DNA of 32,123 nucleotides from Thermoanaerobaculales bacterium (lineage in GTDB: Bacteria > Acidobacteriota > Thermoanaerobaculia > Thermoanaerobaculales > Sulfomarinibacteraceae), in the NCBI GenBank assembly GCA_025456145.1, contig JALOLD010000038.1, forward strand, positions 1 to 32,123, given 5' to 3'. Every line of letters starts with the position of its first letter. Positions within the stretch are counted from its first letter, which is position 1. Made by a program: the position numbers and the translations under genes. Positions 20,601-26,700 of this stretch are shown here, piece by piece. Below the pieces are notes generated by a model. It had not been told where the DNA came from and made no database searches. It was given only the letters and a program-made list of their open reading frames with translations.

Positions 20601-20738
20601 GCGCTGGTCGACCTCGGCCGCGCCTTCGCCGCGGCGGCGCCCGAGCCGCTGCCCTGCGTCGCCGAGCTGCGCCGGCGGCTGGCGGATCTGGTCGCCCTGT
20701 GGCAGGCTCGATGGGTGACCGAGGGAGGCGGGTCGTGA
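2652..20738 (+). CDS. Giant secreted metallopeptidase-like/adhesin protein, 6028 aa
   Basis: One uninterrupted frame. ATG 2652 is chosen because it begins a signal peptide ('MIDRRSLVPLALALTCAAAA', cleavage near residue 21-24); the frame's earlier ATG at 2520 lies inside the previous gene and adds a non-secretory leader. Approximate order: metallopeptidase-like domain with HELGH at 183-187 and downstream 'YSALDLYLMG' (247-256); alpha-alpha toroid with squalene-cyclase/prenyltransferase-like repeats (378-627, 'QRSDGSWGG'); five CARDB-type domains (628-1207), each ending in a 'D..N..E'-like acidic/Asn turn; FlgD-like Ig domain (1213-1287, 'ISPDGDGVKD', 'WDG...DG'); TolB-like propeller (1297-1650); further FlgD-like and Ig domains, including 'FSPNGDG' (near 2670); at least five fn3 domains (3056-3952), one split by a discoidin domain (3684-3808); CARDB (4050-4163); three tandem four-domain cassettes (4380-5478); an amidotransferase-like alpha/beta domain (near 5485-5650); a helical C-terminus with Cys (5935-6028). 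No sorting tag is seen. It is probably cell-surface or extracellular; proteolytic activity is unproven. Confidence 0.92.
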   Translation: MIDRRSLVPLALALTCAAAAGTATGGEGGCVVDVGSAIGASPDPKTADVTPLAEGTWVGDVYVLPYAYPETYDRSLPGGADNVAARRWVAQSFFAHNPDAYDFLAVVTGFAFDAGWGQHGDPTHGLFWSVRNDTAGLGLELFDHSQLFGSSRLQGYIDANSLELVRRPDGTLDEDLLLTVLAHELGHRWLAYCSYDDGSGTPSEALLGVDGSHWSYLLDSDASYMYGADWRDNGDGSFTATGVKARYSALDLYLMGMLGAGEVEPFTLLVNPGVAGDQYPELGAIVAAAPTQVTVDQVIAAEGQRIPAAEDAPHELRIALVYLVEPGAQVNAEALDLLASARLIWQRRFFAETGGRGLVGVGQNSLPAAGPPIVDLGGAVAWLLGAADGDGRWADNPQTTGRDTAAAAAALDLYGGHPGVVAAALDALAALPVGPTEIEAWRAEALARHQHPASDALLDRLASWVLDEGAWGGGLRYAGDPATTARVARALAAGGRTAAAQAAYGWIASRQSADGGWPWRAGGASATATTLEAVAGALTADPAGWGRPEVQSAVGWLLARRSQGGVGDPHPDVIQTAQLLLAARGQGLGQDILAEAVSFIASRQRSDGSWGGRAFETAIAIEALAPFVQPDLSVSPSELLVDPADPFVDDQLTLTAAVRAGGVDVAAGVGYRWEVLDSAQIVVATLDGLLPAVPATLFSTVTDSWDLRHHVHPGDYTFRFVVDPDGELAESDEGNNAAELGVTFRQREWAVDLGLAPGDVMASPGFIGLVPATIVIDGVVRNHADLPAVNAVIAVFEDGKPDSLASTTATVPRRGEAPFQLTVVLGEARPYRLAVVADPDDLLGDPHPEDNRVVLSLGVAQVFDPALVPGSFTATPAAGVVAGDLVRLDLELVNRGTEPVTGLQVGISSTAGDPPVTLPIRLLEVAEPLEPGEVRPLSLDWRPPVADPALRLSVEVDPARLVDDADRSNNTAELVLSVGPSLLPNLVASHAAITFDPEPALQHGVVYIGATVANPTDNPTGAFAVRLWIDEIGGGTLAGETFVPGLGPGESATVNADWTVDQMADRLVWLEVDGDDTVTEFDEDDNRDFRVLDVESIPDLVVTSGQLRLDPAYPHTGEPVGLEVTVLNAGDQEATDVGVELAVAGGSVVDSTTIPSIEGGAAATVTLVWPGAPTAGDTTLRVSADPAGSIVELEESNNQAEVAVTVQDADLWVVERYISPDGDGVKDSTAVFVREGVTEIEVFDAWGETVRRLAVEPGGRSEWDGRRDDGAALRDGVFELRADGLATWLEIDLNQVAITDDIRQPLISGLLRPLSDHPNARFNSTAPSPVDGVVYLGEFTGVGPVTRARRFAEGRLEDVPDWPAGDLRPRGLSADERVFLVRESLGPYALVRFPGAEVIPLTSPLSGGDPHLSPDGRWLLWVNRNAVNRYVVLQRVDDLGEVHQLGPYSTGDGYAWEYDLTLHWALEEGRAVISMHDPGPVPSAPIGLVLDIELEPTPSVRELSLDRHCGVGYWDSGRPKVSAAVDFENDLFYCTRDKAEELFIADLRDGSTVETVDLPNPGFGDMVWYRLTRSGRAVEIDEHIIPLLKELPDREPALLDWRRGHAVPWFAFGYSYGSNTPAWSPRDRFFHTSVDPSSTNQFFFHTPAANLAVALDPVVRFGGAGIDLFVTAFDRNLDHFRLEAAPAADPTAFEAIGQPSRERILGGAWGTWIPPTQGTWRVRLTAVDLAGNQRSVTRWVTWNGVSDIAGLWTEGRHISPVSSPGVQDELVWHYTVLRPAQLLFEILDPDGALLRRLPVGASQPGPRVSTWDGLDDAGRPVPDGPYRLVFRGAEWPVTVDNTPPAASFEIGDLGTRPTPEEIATAAGWHPPTELARSALFHPVTWSVADESLDRTTFEVRHVDQSEWTPLTDPTVFATTSEPAVREATVRGEWFAERVVRQVAIDLAGNRSVAERLRRDERLAFAVAEPPCRTDDEPCVFPDRPDIDHLGDADGLVDEAVAVLWPDYTTLLVQSTVWGDWRSTLRLEFRVPGSGGGPPGSWQPGTLTVAESPVWRRPTVLTGDPVAPIARLEARLLPVYWEHPGLPLRPYEVRLVATNRDGVDIASPLTLVVPIAPLTVEHLGADAAGDHFRVHNVSTAAIDGIVLYGTDDPAAWWPVAQVGELGPGMSTLVTTGCAFLELALGGQEAAWVRVEGRDPWNALQSSLPAAFLRAGPAGATSRPSFTLSRSSCAAGAPPALGMMGYRPGPGGRPDQCVGWSCDLGWHAPGTLVDLQVTVPAVDPNGTPVAGYELLIDGAVAAGAPELAPGTSGRVILDLAGLGEGPHTVSERYLFGPGDDGLLAGCPHSATLHVDRTVAATITSPTSGQSLCPDQGAFPIATTITEPTYRESYLIDGSTAGIVASPSGGGSAIAVAGLVPGPHLLAGEIVDLAGNAACPSVEFVSQAVAAVSELRIEPPVFSPVNTTGRPTSTVVRFRSTADAAWTAEVLDPGGGQIAVHSGNVGAGGEIAVAWDGRDLGGQLVADGDYGVRIRLDSVCGAVYQTPMPFPTVTVDTVEPTLVITSPIDGDELRVSLEIRGLVTDPHFERWEATIRLEGAPPGSATVIAEGVRPSYDPQAVLARVSVAHLDPGDYVLEVGAFDQPGNRAAVDPMTLQVDDRLLIASFGADPIYFSPNGDGAADTTVFAFELIHEAEVFLGEYDWVELVVFEVLPPGIVHTVTWDGLDRDQSPVPDGAYTFVLDVYDSLTGEYEDDWATVVVDRIAPTLVLASPPDGTLTALPITVSGFSEDLHADAWTVTLVHPDGSTVELAAGLGDWPSDATIALDGLADGAYRVEVNAIDLALNSITAGHDFVVDATAPSVSISAPGPGSIVDPVAEPLILRGVVVAAHPESLAWWIAAGADPAPGDFVLVAEQPLAAGGEVELPWTGPPPADGIHTLRLTTLDQLGRTTEDRRVVTFDATPPVVELWTPADGSLITDPVDITGLVADQNLELWTLDEITAGPTVRRLAAGIAATSDRLVEWAPLPADGPATLRLRAVDAAGHGAEVEVSVEVAVTPPGAPIGLTATVNGRDVALAWQGGAGPAPTGYHLERDGVRLTATPISQTTATDPGRPDGVYSYRVVAVGAHGRESEPSEPAVVVIDLTPPAAALTSPGWGRRVSGEVEVHGTAFSADDFAGWELAARPAAGPEWTTLATSTSPVIGGRLASWTTLLPPWADGDHELRLVAADIRGNLGEAVIPVVVDNTAPDPGPVNLQATLSALDPDGLANDVELSWTQTPTPPDLAGFYLYRNGLLANAPGPIVGDPTPYLLPGTSHVDRDVADGSHTYVVAAADTAGNLSALSSPAGPITIDTRRPHAVFSEPLDGDEIEGPVEVVVECPDGDVVSLDIEHRLAPSPDWLPLAPTFTGPPYVTLFSPPQHGVYELRAVAADAGGPDPAPPVIALTVADLAPGEPLQVTARVGGSDVNLTWIAPPDPAGDLAGFDIVRDGQVVNPAPLPPDTLSFLDLGLRESVYQYRVVAIDQAGHRTASDPVAAPVVTPFWHWVAPVTWRSLVTLAGGGAHASGEIEIWRTAAGQTTLVATVEADASGMFEVENAALADGANVFSVISRDAWDNTGPGTMPLLEVSRDPPDWPHNLAAIPDNGDVMLLWTATDDPESTGFSVARDGTTVNETLTPHPYDPATHTLSATGGDPASWAAVVDGSPSTGWAPERLPSFGRPEWWAWIWTGPFEIGELAVTWSATDPPQLFDVEVLTPEGWLWLATTAWSGQPTVAIPAGVAASGVRVRLPVTGACGTAACLPVLAEVAVTAVERTTDQHYLDASVPAGAHLYQVAHRTAWAQTSSVAQVSVALGPDEPLPPTALTAIPVDCGGIRLTWQPAAGQPGPLHSFRVYRADQAGGPWTLVMTAGSSSTTATDVTAPVGVASVYAMTSRVNVGGTYVESALSEPAGATAVCASPPPPVITSPTTSGHPITITLAQTPFDIRGQAVAGSTVTLLHDGAPVTSKLNGSNSFTFPDVPVHPGPNSYAVRQELLGTSVDSAPISVELDPATVPDLEAVSLASLPAAAAPGDVVVAEGVVGLHGPSGVVEVVVVALDLEAPDGAFIEVYRTTLALTAGESTTIRAAWTAAAPAGPWTWRLTVDPDDLVVEPDETDNVTTAPLRVLAGGGYEITARVDLPVYLVGQQLTGGAWLASAAPPTDVRLEVRLEDSAGRLVAMLAERDLPAFGGDWIELGVEHPLIGLYPGLYRVRAVAWVGEQTVAEALAPFTLEQPLFLAAAVSTDRSSYPEGQPVAVHGRIANLGPTFVDGIAARLAVVDETTGQTVATAVEPGIVIDAGGVAELDWSWPTAGAAPGPYRAELVVVHDAVTVVATADPAAFTVVPGEVRLAAELALSAATVEPGDPVTASVTVANTGPTDLGAVELSVRLVDPITPAVLSETIESASLPAGASHSFDVPFDTSGLELQRYVVIVGAAGDAGAGPFALDLASAALTVTDLTPPAVTVVEPAGGGVACESIVVTADVVDALSRVERVYFHLDDEPTAVAMHLADPAAHPSRYTATRPLPPGVDGPHAVSVHAEDVLGNLSGGEAVEFEADTLPPELVVTGPADGSCTPGPAAVVYSASDAHLASLEALLDGQPYPSGAPIAGEGLHVVEVAAVDECGRTATDARSFVVDSTPPVITVTGVSQGAVVVPGTVVEWTVADINLVSATAALDGAPVVSPLVLGVAGPHTLVVAGVDCAGNTAELAIQFEVVEAVLALGGQASATPPVIEPGQGLAVAGQVTNLGTALEGVLLTLDVVQVGSGAVVAGHGETTDLAAGQVHGLSFSPDTAGWPLGGYEARLTARGQFLGQPFELAIGSAPLTLADLIAPQLTLLGPSPGLACEAITVSAEAVDLLTGVAAVTVAVDGGAPLPLANTGGAVWSAPLALSDGPHGLAVVATDGAGNPTPPVSVAIDLDTAAPSLTVTTVDDGACVDEPVTIVFTADDPHLAGLEATLDGAPIASGHTVVGDGAYHLVVVAGDACGRETTDERHLIIDTVEPEVTVAGISDGAVYATGVPGEWQASDANLVSAAATLDGSPVDPTFAVTTVGAHLLEVTAEDCAGHTAAESVAFDTVAPGDGLGGTIAADPAQVEPPQALAVSATVDNLIATDYPDLVLRLELVDPATGSVVASHEVVTDLAAGASLALEHAFDTGGLALGEHRLSLGASGVVYGGAVAVELASAVVEIVDRTPPTLALEAPSAGLACLPIEVRARAADALSGVESVRVHVDHDPTGVPLSDAGNGLWTVALTLDDGSHHLEVVARDAVGNETTPAAVDVDLDLAPPELTVTAPAPGECGADTVTLLFTAADPHLVELRAMLDGEPVASGVVVSADGDHQLRVDAEDACGRTATFSTHFVVDASAPVITVEGAAPGDEFEPPVTLAWTVDEPHLTEVAASLDGEPAIPPVVVETPGPHLLVVETADCAGNTARVEVPFTILDDPTAGLVIPPPALDAGASVLLLDRSAAGGDELEGWLADHAGRVTRVTDGCAFLTELRRARHELVVLWAPSGATPLETPACGVLDLPDLAAELAATAYRRGGLLVLGDGMTGDGCLGCLLDATGVRQLGGTTPQLAVEPMTEIIDLGPDAVLFGPRGLDPAGGFPLLVGGSGGQPVCDGLRGLTLELIAETPGPWAVEVGVTTPHEALARVAGTLDDGDRLEAAGQSWVDLVAQRSGDRLTLELHSAHGGALPDWLAVDASVWVTEPGAPSPVEASTWLGAGCGLAPGTSAGGLAVTSVEPLAHDTGHTIAAAARRWGRGESLVLPWDVLDPANAAALTALEQALVFALPGEPRRAVAGQPLPVSFAVGNTADRPKLVRLEAEVPEELLVEVWGEPTSLAPVRWELEIAAGGTAERTLWIAAEAGAVSIPYTVAVADGGGWQPVDGGTVVVDVEASDRAGELRDLHRALLECAGGADDPGVRAVLRDVLAALDRVAVAGDDATAAEGALVDLGRAFAAAAPEPLPCVAELRRRLADLVALWQARWVTEGGGS
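13701..14076 (+). other. F5/8 type C (discoidin)-like domain inserted within an fn3 domain
   Basis: This encodes residues 3684-3808 of the giant protein. It shows the discoidin pattern: 'AAVVDGSPSTGW' near the start, 'WWAWIWTGPFEIGEL' for the first long strands, 'FDVEVLTPEGW', and 'GVAASGVRVRL' near the end. The flanking sequence is one fn3 domain: 'GFSVARDGTTVN' before it and 'HYLDASVPAGAHLYQVAH' after it complete a single fold. Discoidin domains commonly bind glycans or lipid head groups, so this may be a ligand-binding head projecting from the stalk. Confidence 0.65.
15790..19085 (+). repeat. Three tandem copies of a four-domain cassette in the giant gene
   Basis: Units run about 15790-16908, 16909-17996 and 17997-19085 (roughly 1119, 1088 and 1089 bases; 363-373 aa each). 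Each starts with a CARDB-like domain ('EPGDPVTASV', 'EPGQGLAVAG', 'EPPQALAVSA') followed by three Ig-like domains. Each unit has four Cys at equivalent places: 'ACESI/ACEAI/ACLPI', 'SCTP/ACVD/ECGA', 'ECGRT/ACGRE/ACGRT' and 'DCAGN/DCAGH/DCAGN'. The copies are well diverged, so the duplication is old and the Cys positions have been kept. Confidence 0.8.
20721..20728 (+). promoter_or_regulatory. Strong Shine-Dalgarno that decides the RHS gene start
   Basis: GAGGGAGG lies 6 bases before GTG 20735, whose GTGA overlaps the TGA stop of the giant gene at 20736-20738. The in-frame alternatives GTG 20699 and ATG 20711 lie upstream of this site and would add a non-secretory extension. The arrangement implies translational coupling of the two large genes. 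Confidence 0.75.
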
Positions 20739-23700
20739 GGGCGGCGGGTCGGCGCCTGGCCGTGGCGGCGACGCTCGTCGCGCTGCTGGCAGCAGTTGCT
20801 GCCCCGGTCGTGGCGGGCGACCGCTGCACCTCCCACTTCCCCGAGCTTCGCGCCTTCGTCGCGGTCGCCGGCAGCCGTGCCACGCCGGACGAGGCGACTG
20901 CCCGCTCGCTGACCGACGAGCTCTCGATCGAGCGGGCGCTGTGGACCGACGAGGCCAACCGCCACCGCGCCCGGCTCGCCGAGCACGGCGCCGCAGCCGG
21001 CCTCGCCCGTCTCGACGCGATCGACGCCGAGCTCGCGGCGGTCTTCGCCCGGCTCGAGGCCGCGCTGGCGGCCCGCGGGCCCCTCGACGAGGGCGCCGTC
21101 GGCCGCCTCCTCGCCTGCGCCGACGACACCGCCGGCTGGACGATCCGCTCGACCGGACCGGCGATCGAGGACGGGCCCGCGAGCCGGCGCGAGCCGGTCG
21201 TCGCGGCGCAGCCACCCGACGGCTACCACGAGCCGCCGTCGGGGCCCGCGCTCGCCGTTCTCAAGGCCGACCCCGACGACGTCTGGCCGACCGACCCGCT
21301 CCACCCGGTGGTTGCCAAGGCGGCCGAGCTCGGCCACGACCCGGTCGCGATCTACCGCTTCGTGCTCAACGAGATCCGGGCCGAGCACACCTTCGGCCTG
21401 CTCAAGAGCCCGGCGGTAGTGCTCGCCTCGAAATGCGGCAACGACGCCGACCAGGCGCTGCTCCTCACCGAGCTGCTGCGCGCCTCGGGCTACCCGGCGC
21501 GGCTCGCCCGCGGGGTCGTCGAGCTGCCGACCGCGCGGCTGCTCGGCCACTTCGGGCTCGCCGACCACACCGCCCTCGAGGCGTTGCTCGCCGACATCGG
21601 GATCGCCTGGGCGCCGGCCGGCGGGGGCACGGCGCCCGCCGCCTACCGCGTCGAGCGCTTCTGGTGCGAGGTCTGGATCGCCTACGCCAACTTCCGCGGG
21701 CTCGAGCTCGACCGATCGGGGGAGACCTGGGCGGTCCTCGACCCCGAGCTCGAGGCTCGCGAGGAGGCGCCGGCCCGCAGAGTCCTCGACGAGATGGGCT
21801 TCGACGCCGACGCCTTCCTCGCCTCGTACCTCGCCGGCGACTGGTGCGGTCCCGACCTCGAGGACCCCTTCGCCTGCGTCGATCCGTGGACCGCGCTGGC
21901 CGCCGAGGTCGACGCCTATCTGTACGACCTCGGCGACCCCGCGACCTACGCGTCGCTCGCCGAGCCGCCCGCGGTCCAGGCCGACGACCTGCCGATCCTG
22001 CCGGCCTCAATGCCGGGCCACGTCGTCGGGGTGAGCTGGGTCGGGCTCTCGCCGCCCGCCGACGCGGTCCATCACCTCCGGCTGGTGGCGCGCGACGGCG
22101 GCCTCGTGTTGCTCGACGCCGAGCTCGACCTCGCCGAGCTGGTCGGCCGCGAGGCGGCGTTGTGGTACGCGCCGGCGACCGCCGACGACGAGCAGATCGT
22201 CGCCGCCTACGACGGCAACCTGTGGGCGGTCCCGCCCTACCTCCTCAACGTCACGCCCCAACTCATCCGTCGGGGCGGCGAGGTCGTCCGCGGGCAGGCC
22301 GGCGCCGGGATGGGGCGGCCGTTTACTCTCGAGGTCACGGTCACGACGCCGTCCGGGGCGACGGTCGGCTTCTCCAACCGCGAGGTCACCGGGGTGCCGA
22401 CGGTGATCGCGGTGGCCGCCGGCGACACCGGTTACGCCCCGGTCGGCGACTCCCCCGGAAGCTCGCTCGAGCTGCTCTCGGCCCTCGCCGACGACCACCT
22501 CGCCCAGGACCGGCGTTTCGCCGCCGAGCTCGCCGCGCTGACCGGTCTCGGCCACGGCCACCGGCGGCCGAGCGTCACCTTTGTCGGCAACCAGGTCGAG
22601 ATCGACGGCGCCCTCGGCCTCGTCCAGTCCCTCGACTGGCAGGGCCTGTTCGTCGACGTCGACGTCCGCAGCCCGCGGGTCGCCGGCGGCGACGGCGCGT
22701 CGCGCCGTGCCTGGCGGATCCTCACCCACCTCGCCGCCTCGGCCGCCGAGCGAACGGTCTTCTCGGACTTCGGCGTCACCGCGGTCAGCGCCGACCTGGC
22801 GCTCATCCTCGCCGACTCGCTGGGCGTCCAGGTGCTGACCGTCGACGCCGGCAACCTGCCCACCGTGCTGCCCACGCTGCCCTTCCCGGCGGCGGTGCTC
22901 GACGAGATCGAGGGCTGGGTGCTCGCCGGCGGCACGGCCCTGGTGCCGGCCGAGGCGGTCGGTCTGCTCCACTGGGAGGGGGTCGGCTACCTCCTGCTCT
23001 CGCCGGGCGACGGGGGCGCCCGCTACCAGCTCGCCGGCGAGCTCGTCGCCGAGCCGCTCGGCGGCGGCAGCACCGCCGACCCACCGGTCGAGGCCCAGCA
23101 GGAGTTCGGGCTCGCTCTGTGGCCGCCGACCTCGTTCCCGGTCAACACCGACCCAACCGCGGTGGTCGCGGTCCGCAAGCTCGACGGCTTCGACGGCGTC
23201 GAGGGCACGGTCGGTCACGACGCTCCGGCCGAGCTCCGGGTCGAGGCGATCGACCACCACGGCGCCCGGGTGGCCGGGGTCCCGGTCCTCTTCACCTCGA
23301 CCGCCGGCGGCGGCGAGCTGGTCGACGACGCCGGCGCCCTCCACACGACGCTGTCCGTGCCGACCGACGAGCACGGTGTGGCCCGGGTCGGGCTGCGCTT
23401 CGGACCCGACACCTCGGCCAACCCGGTCTACGCGCTGCGCGAGCCCGGAGACGAGCACGTCTCGCAGGCCCTGCTCCACCTCGTCGACGCGGTCGGCCAG
23501 GGTTACGACGGCCAGGGTATCCCGGTCGACCTGCCGGTCTCCGAGCCCTTCTGGGCGGTCGCCTTTTCCGACGAGCCGGTCTCGATCCGCCGCACCGACA
23601 CCGCGGCCACGACCTTTGTCGGCGCGGTCGCCCGCTGGTCGGACACCATGTACCTCGCAGTCGAGGACCAGCACGGCAACCCGGTGTCGAACGTCGAGGT

Positions 23701-26700
23701 GAGCTTCGATGTCCTGCCGCTCGCGATCGTCGCCGCCTGTACTAACGAGCTGCCCGCGGCGCTCCGGCTCGACGCCGCGGTGTTCGACAACCTCTCCTCC
23801 TCCGGCGAGCCGCCGTGCGGCGGCCATCCGGTCCTCGGCAGCTGCGGCGGGCCCAGCCTGGCCAAGCGGACGTCGTTTGCGGGCGTCTCCGCCGGGGTCA
23901 TCGCGGGAAACGTCGTCGGCGCGACCTACACCGTCAGGGCCGCGGCGCCGGGGCTGCCGCCGCTCGGCTTCAGCTACACGCCGAGCTGGAACCTCGACCC
24001 GATCACCGGCGCGTGCGACGCGGCCGAGCGGCTCCTCGTCTCGAGCAGCTTCCTCGCCGACGAGAACGGCCGGAACGTCAACGCCGCGACGCCGGGCGGG
24101 CTCTTCAGCTGGCCGGTCGAGCTGTGGATCGACTCCTACGAGCCCGAGCCGCGCGCCGGCGACCCGCCGTACTACGCCGGTGGCGGGAGCTGGATCGCCA
24201 CCTGCGGCGCCGACCTCGGCCTGCCGGTCAGCAACGGCGGCTCGGCGACCCCACCGATCCTCGACCCGGTGGACTGGTCCTACACCACCTTCGTGACGAC
24301 CGGCGTCCAGCCCGGGCTCAACCGGCTCCGCGTCCAAGGCAGCAGCTTCACCCACTGCGCCACCGGCTTCGCCTTCACCACCCCCCTCGACGCCGAGGTC
24401 ACCGACGTCTGGGGGGTGCTCCCCGAGATCGCGGGCTTCACGCCGAGCCCGGTGGCGCTGACCGGCGACGGCCGTCTCGCCGAGCCGCTCACCGTCGCCT
24501 ACACCGTCGAACCGCCGGACTACTCGGCGCGCTCGGTCGTCCTCGAGGTCCGCGATCTCGACACCGAGTCGACCACTCTGTGGCCGGGCTCGGGGCGCAC
24601 CGGACCCGGGCAGGCGACCGTGCCGCGCGGCGAGCCGATCGAGCCCGAGCACGACCACGCGGCGACCGTCGTCCTCAACCCCGCCCACCCGGCCGAGGTC
24701 CGGTCGGCGGCCGCGCCGGTGCCGGTGAGCCAGCCGATCTTCGCCGAGCTGACCCAGTGGCTGGTGGTCAGCCAGCAGCTCGACGTCCTCAGCCGGACGA
24801 CCTGCCCCGAGCACGCCGTCTTCTCGTTCGTTCTCAACCACGCGGCGGCGGTGACCCTGACCGCGGTCCGCAACACGCCGGCTGGTCCCGGCGCCCCCGA
24901 GGTGCTGATCGACAACCTCGTCCTCGCCGCCGGTGAGCACCACTTCACGGTCAGCCCGTCGTCGGCGACCCCCGCCGACCTGACGCTCCTGCCGAGCGAG
25001 TACGACCTCGAGCTGACCGGGGTGTCGCAGGTCACCGGCAGGGTCGAGGCGAAGTCGGCCAGGGCGGTGTCGAGCTATCAGATCACCGACACGCTGCCGG
25101 TCGGCCACGCCATGGTCAAGAGCGTCGACCTGCTCGACGGCCACCTGGTGATCAGCCGCGACGACCTCTCGGTGCACGGCCGCGGAGTGCCCCTCGACTT
25201 CCAACGGACCTACTCGTCGGCCTCGGCGTCGCCCGGCCACCTCGGTCAGGGCTGGACCCACAGCTGGCTCGCCAGGGTGGTCGAAACGCCGTGCGCCGAG
25301 CTGCTGCTCATCGGCACCGAGGGCTCGGGGATGCGCTTCACCCGCGACGGGGCGGGCGGCTGGCAGCCCCCGGCCGGCCACCACGGCACGCTGGTGCGCG
25401 ACGGCGCGACCCACGAGATCGACTACTACACCACCGCCGGTATCCGCTATCGTTTCCTGCCGGTCACCACCCTCACCGGCCTGCCCACCGGCGAGTGGTT
25501 GCTCGACTTCGTCGAGGACCCGAGCGGCAACCGGACGACCCTGGTGTACGAGGAGGGCGGCGACGGCCTGCCACGGGTCAAGCGGGTCGTCGAGCCGGGC
25601 GGCAGGGAGCTCGTCTTCCACTATGAGTGGCGGATCTTCCGCTACTGGGCGGGCGACGTCCTCACCCGGGTCGAGGGACCCGAGCACCTCGAGGTCCGTT
25701 TCAGCTACGACGGGCGGGGCAACCTGGTCGAGGCGCGGCGCGAGGGCGACGCCCGGGTCGAGCGCTACGGCTACGAGATCGTCGCCTTCCGCGATGTGCT
25801 CACCGAGGTCCAGAACCTCCTCAACGGCGCGACGACGCTGTACGAGTACAGCAACGAGCCTCTCGGCCTGGTCGGCGGCGCCGCCGACATCTTTCTCGTC
25901 GGACGGCTGACCGAGCCCGAAGGCGGCGTCACCCAGCTCTTCTACGACACCGACGCCCTCGCCGCCGACGCCTCGACGCTGACGACCTGGGTGCGCGACC
26001 CCCGCAACGGTGGCGTCGGGACGCTGCCCACCCACGGCAACCCCGACCCCTTCGACACGACCTACACCCTCAACCGCTACGGCAGCCCGACCGCGATCAC
26101 CGACCCGCTCGGCCACACGACGCACATCGCCTGGGCGACCGACGACGTGGTGATGACCTCGCGCACCGACGCCAACGGCGTCACGACCCTCTTCGACCAC
26201 GACGAGCACGGCAACCTGCTCGGCGAGACCGTCGAGGTGACCGACGTCGACGGCGTCGTCCACAGCTATGCCGTCGTCAACAGCTACGTCCCGCCGACCG
26301 CCTTCGACCCGCCCTACCTCAAGAACCGGGTCGCCTCGCACACCGATCGCAACGGCAGCTCGACGAGCTTCGCCTACGACGGCGCCGGACGGCTGCTGAC
26401 CGCCTCGATCGAGGTCACCGACGCCGTCGGCGCGACCTCGACCCTGACCACCGCCCACACCTTCGACCCGGTAAACGGCGACCGACTGTCCACCACCGAT
26501 CCACGCGGCCACACCACGACCTTCGCCTACGACAGCCTCGGAAACCTGGTCAGCAGCGAGATCACGGTCACCGACATCGACGGCGGGACCTCGGTCGTCC
26601 GGACGACGACCGCCTGGGACGTCCTCGGCCGGCCGGTGAGCCGGACCGACCCGAGGGGATACGTCACGACCTTCGGGCACGACACCCTCGGCCGCCTGAC

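Noticed and set aside
20699..20734. Earlier starts of the RHS gene (GTG 20699, ATG 20711)
   Set aside because: They lack a Shine-Dalgarno, whereas GTG 20735 has GAGGGAGG at the right distance, overlaps the stop by GTGA and directly opens the signal peptide.
20600..20738. A C-terminal sorting signal (PEP-CTERM, LPXTG or similar) on the giant protein
   Set aside because: The last 60 residues are amphipathic helix without a motif, hydrophobic span or basic tail.
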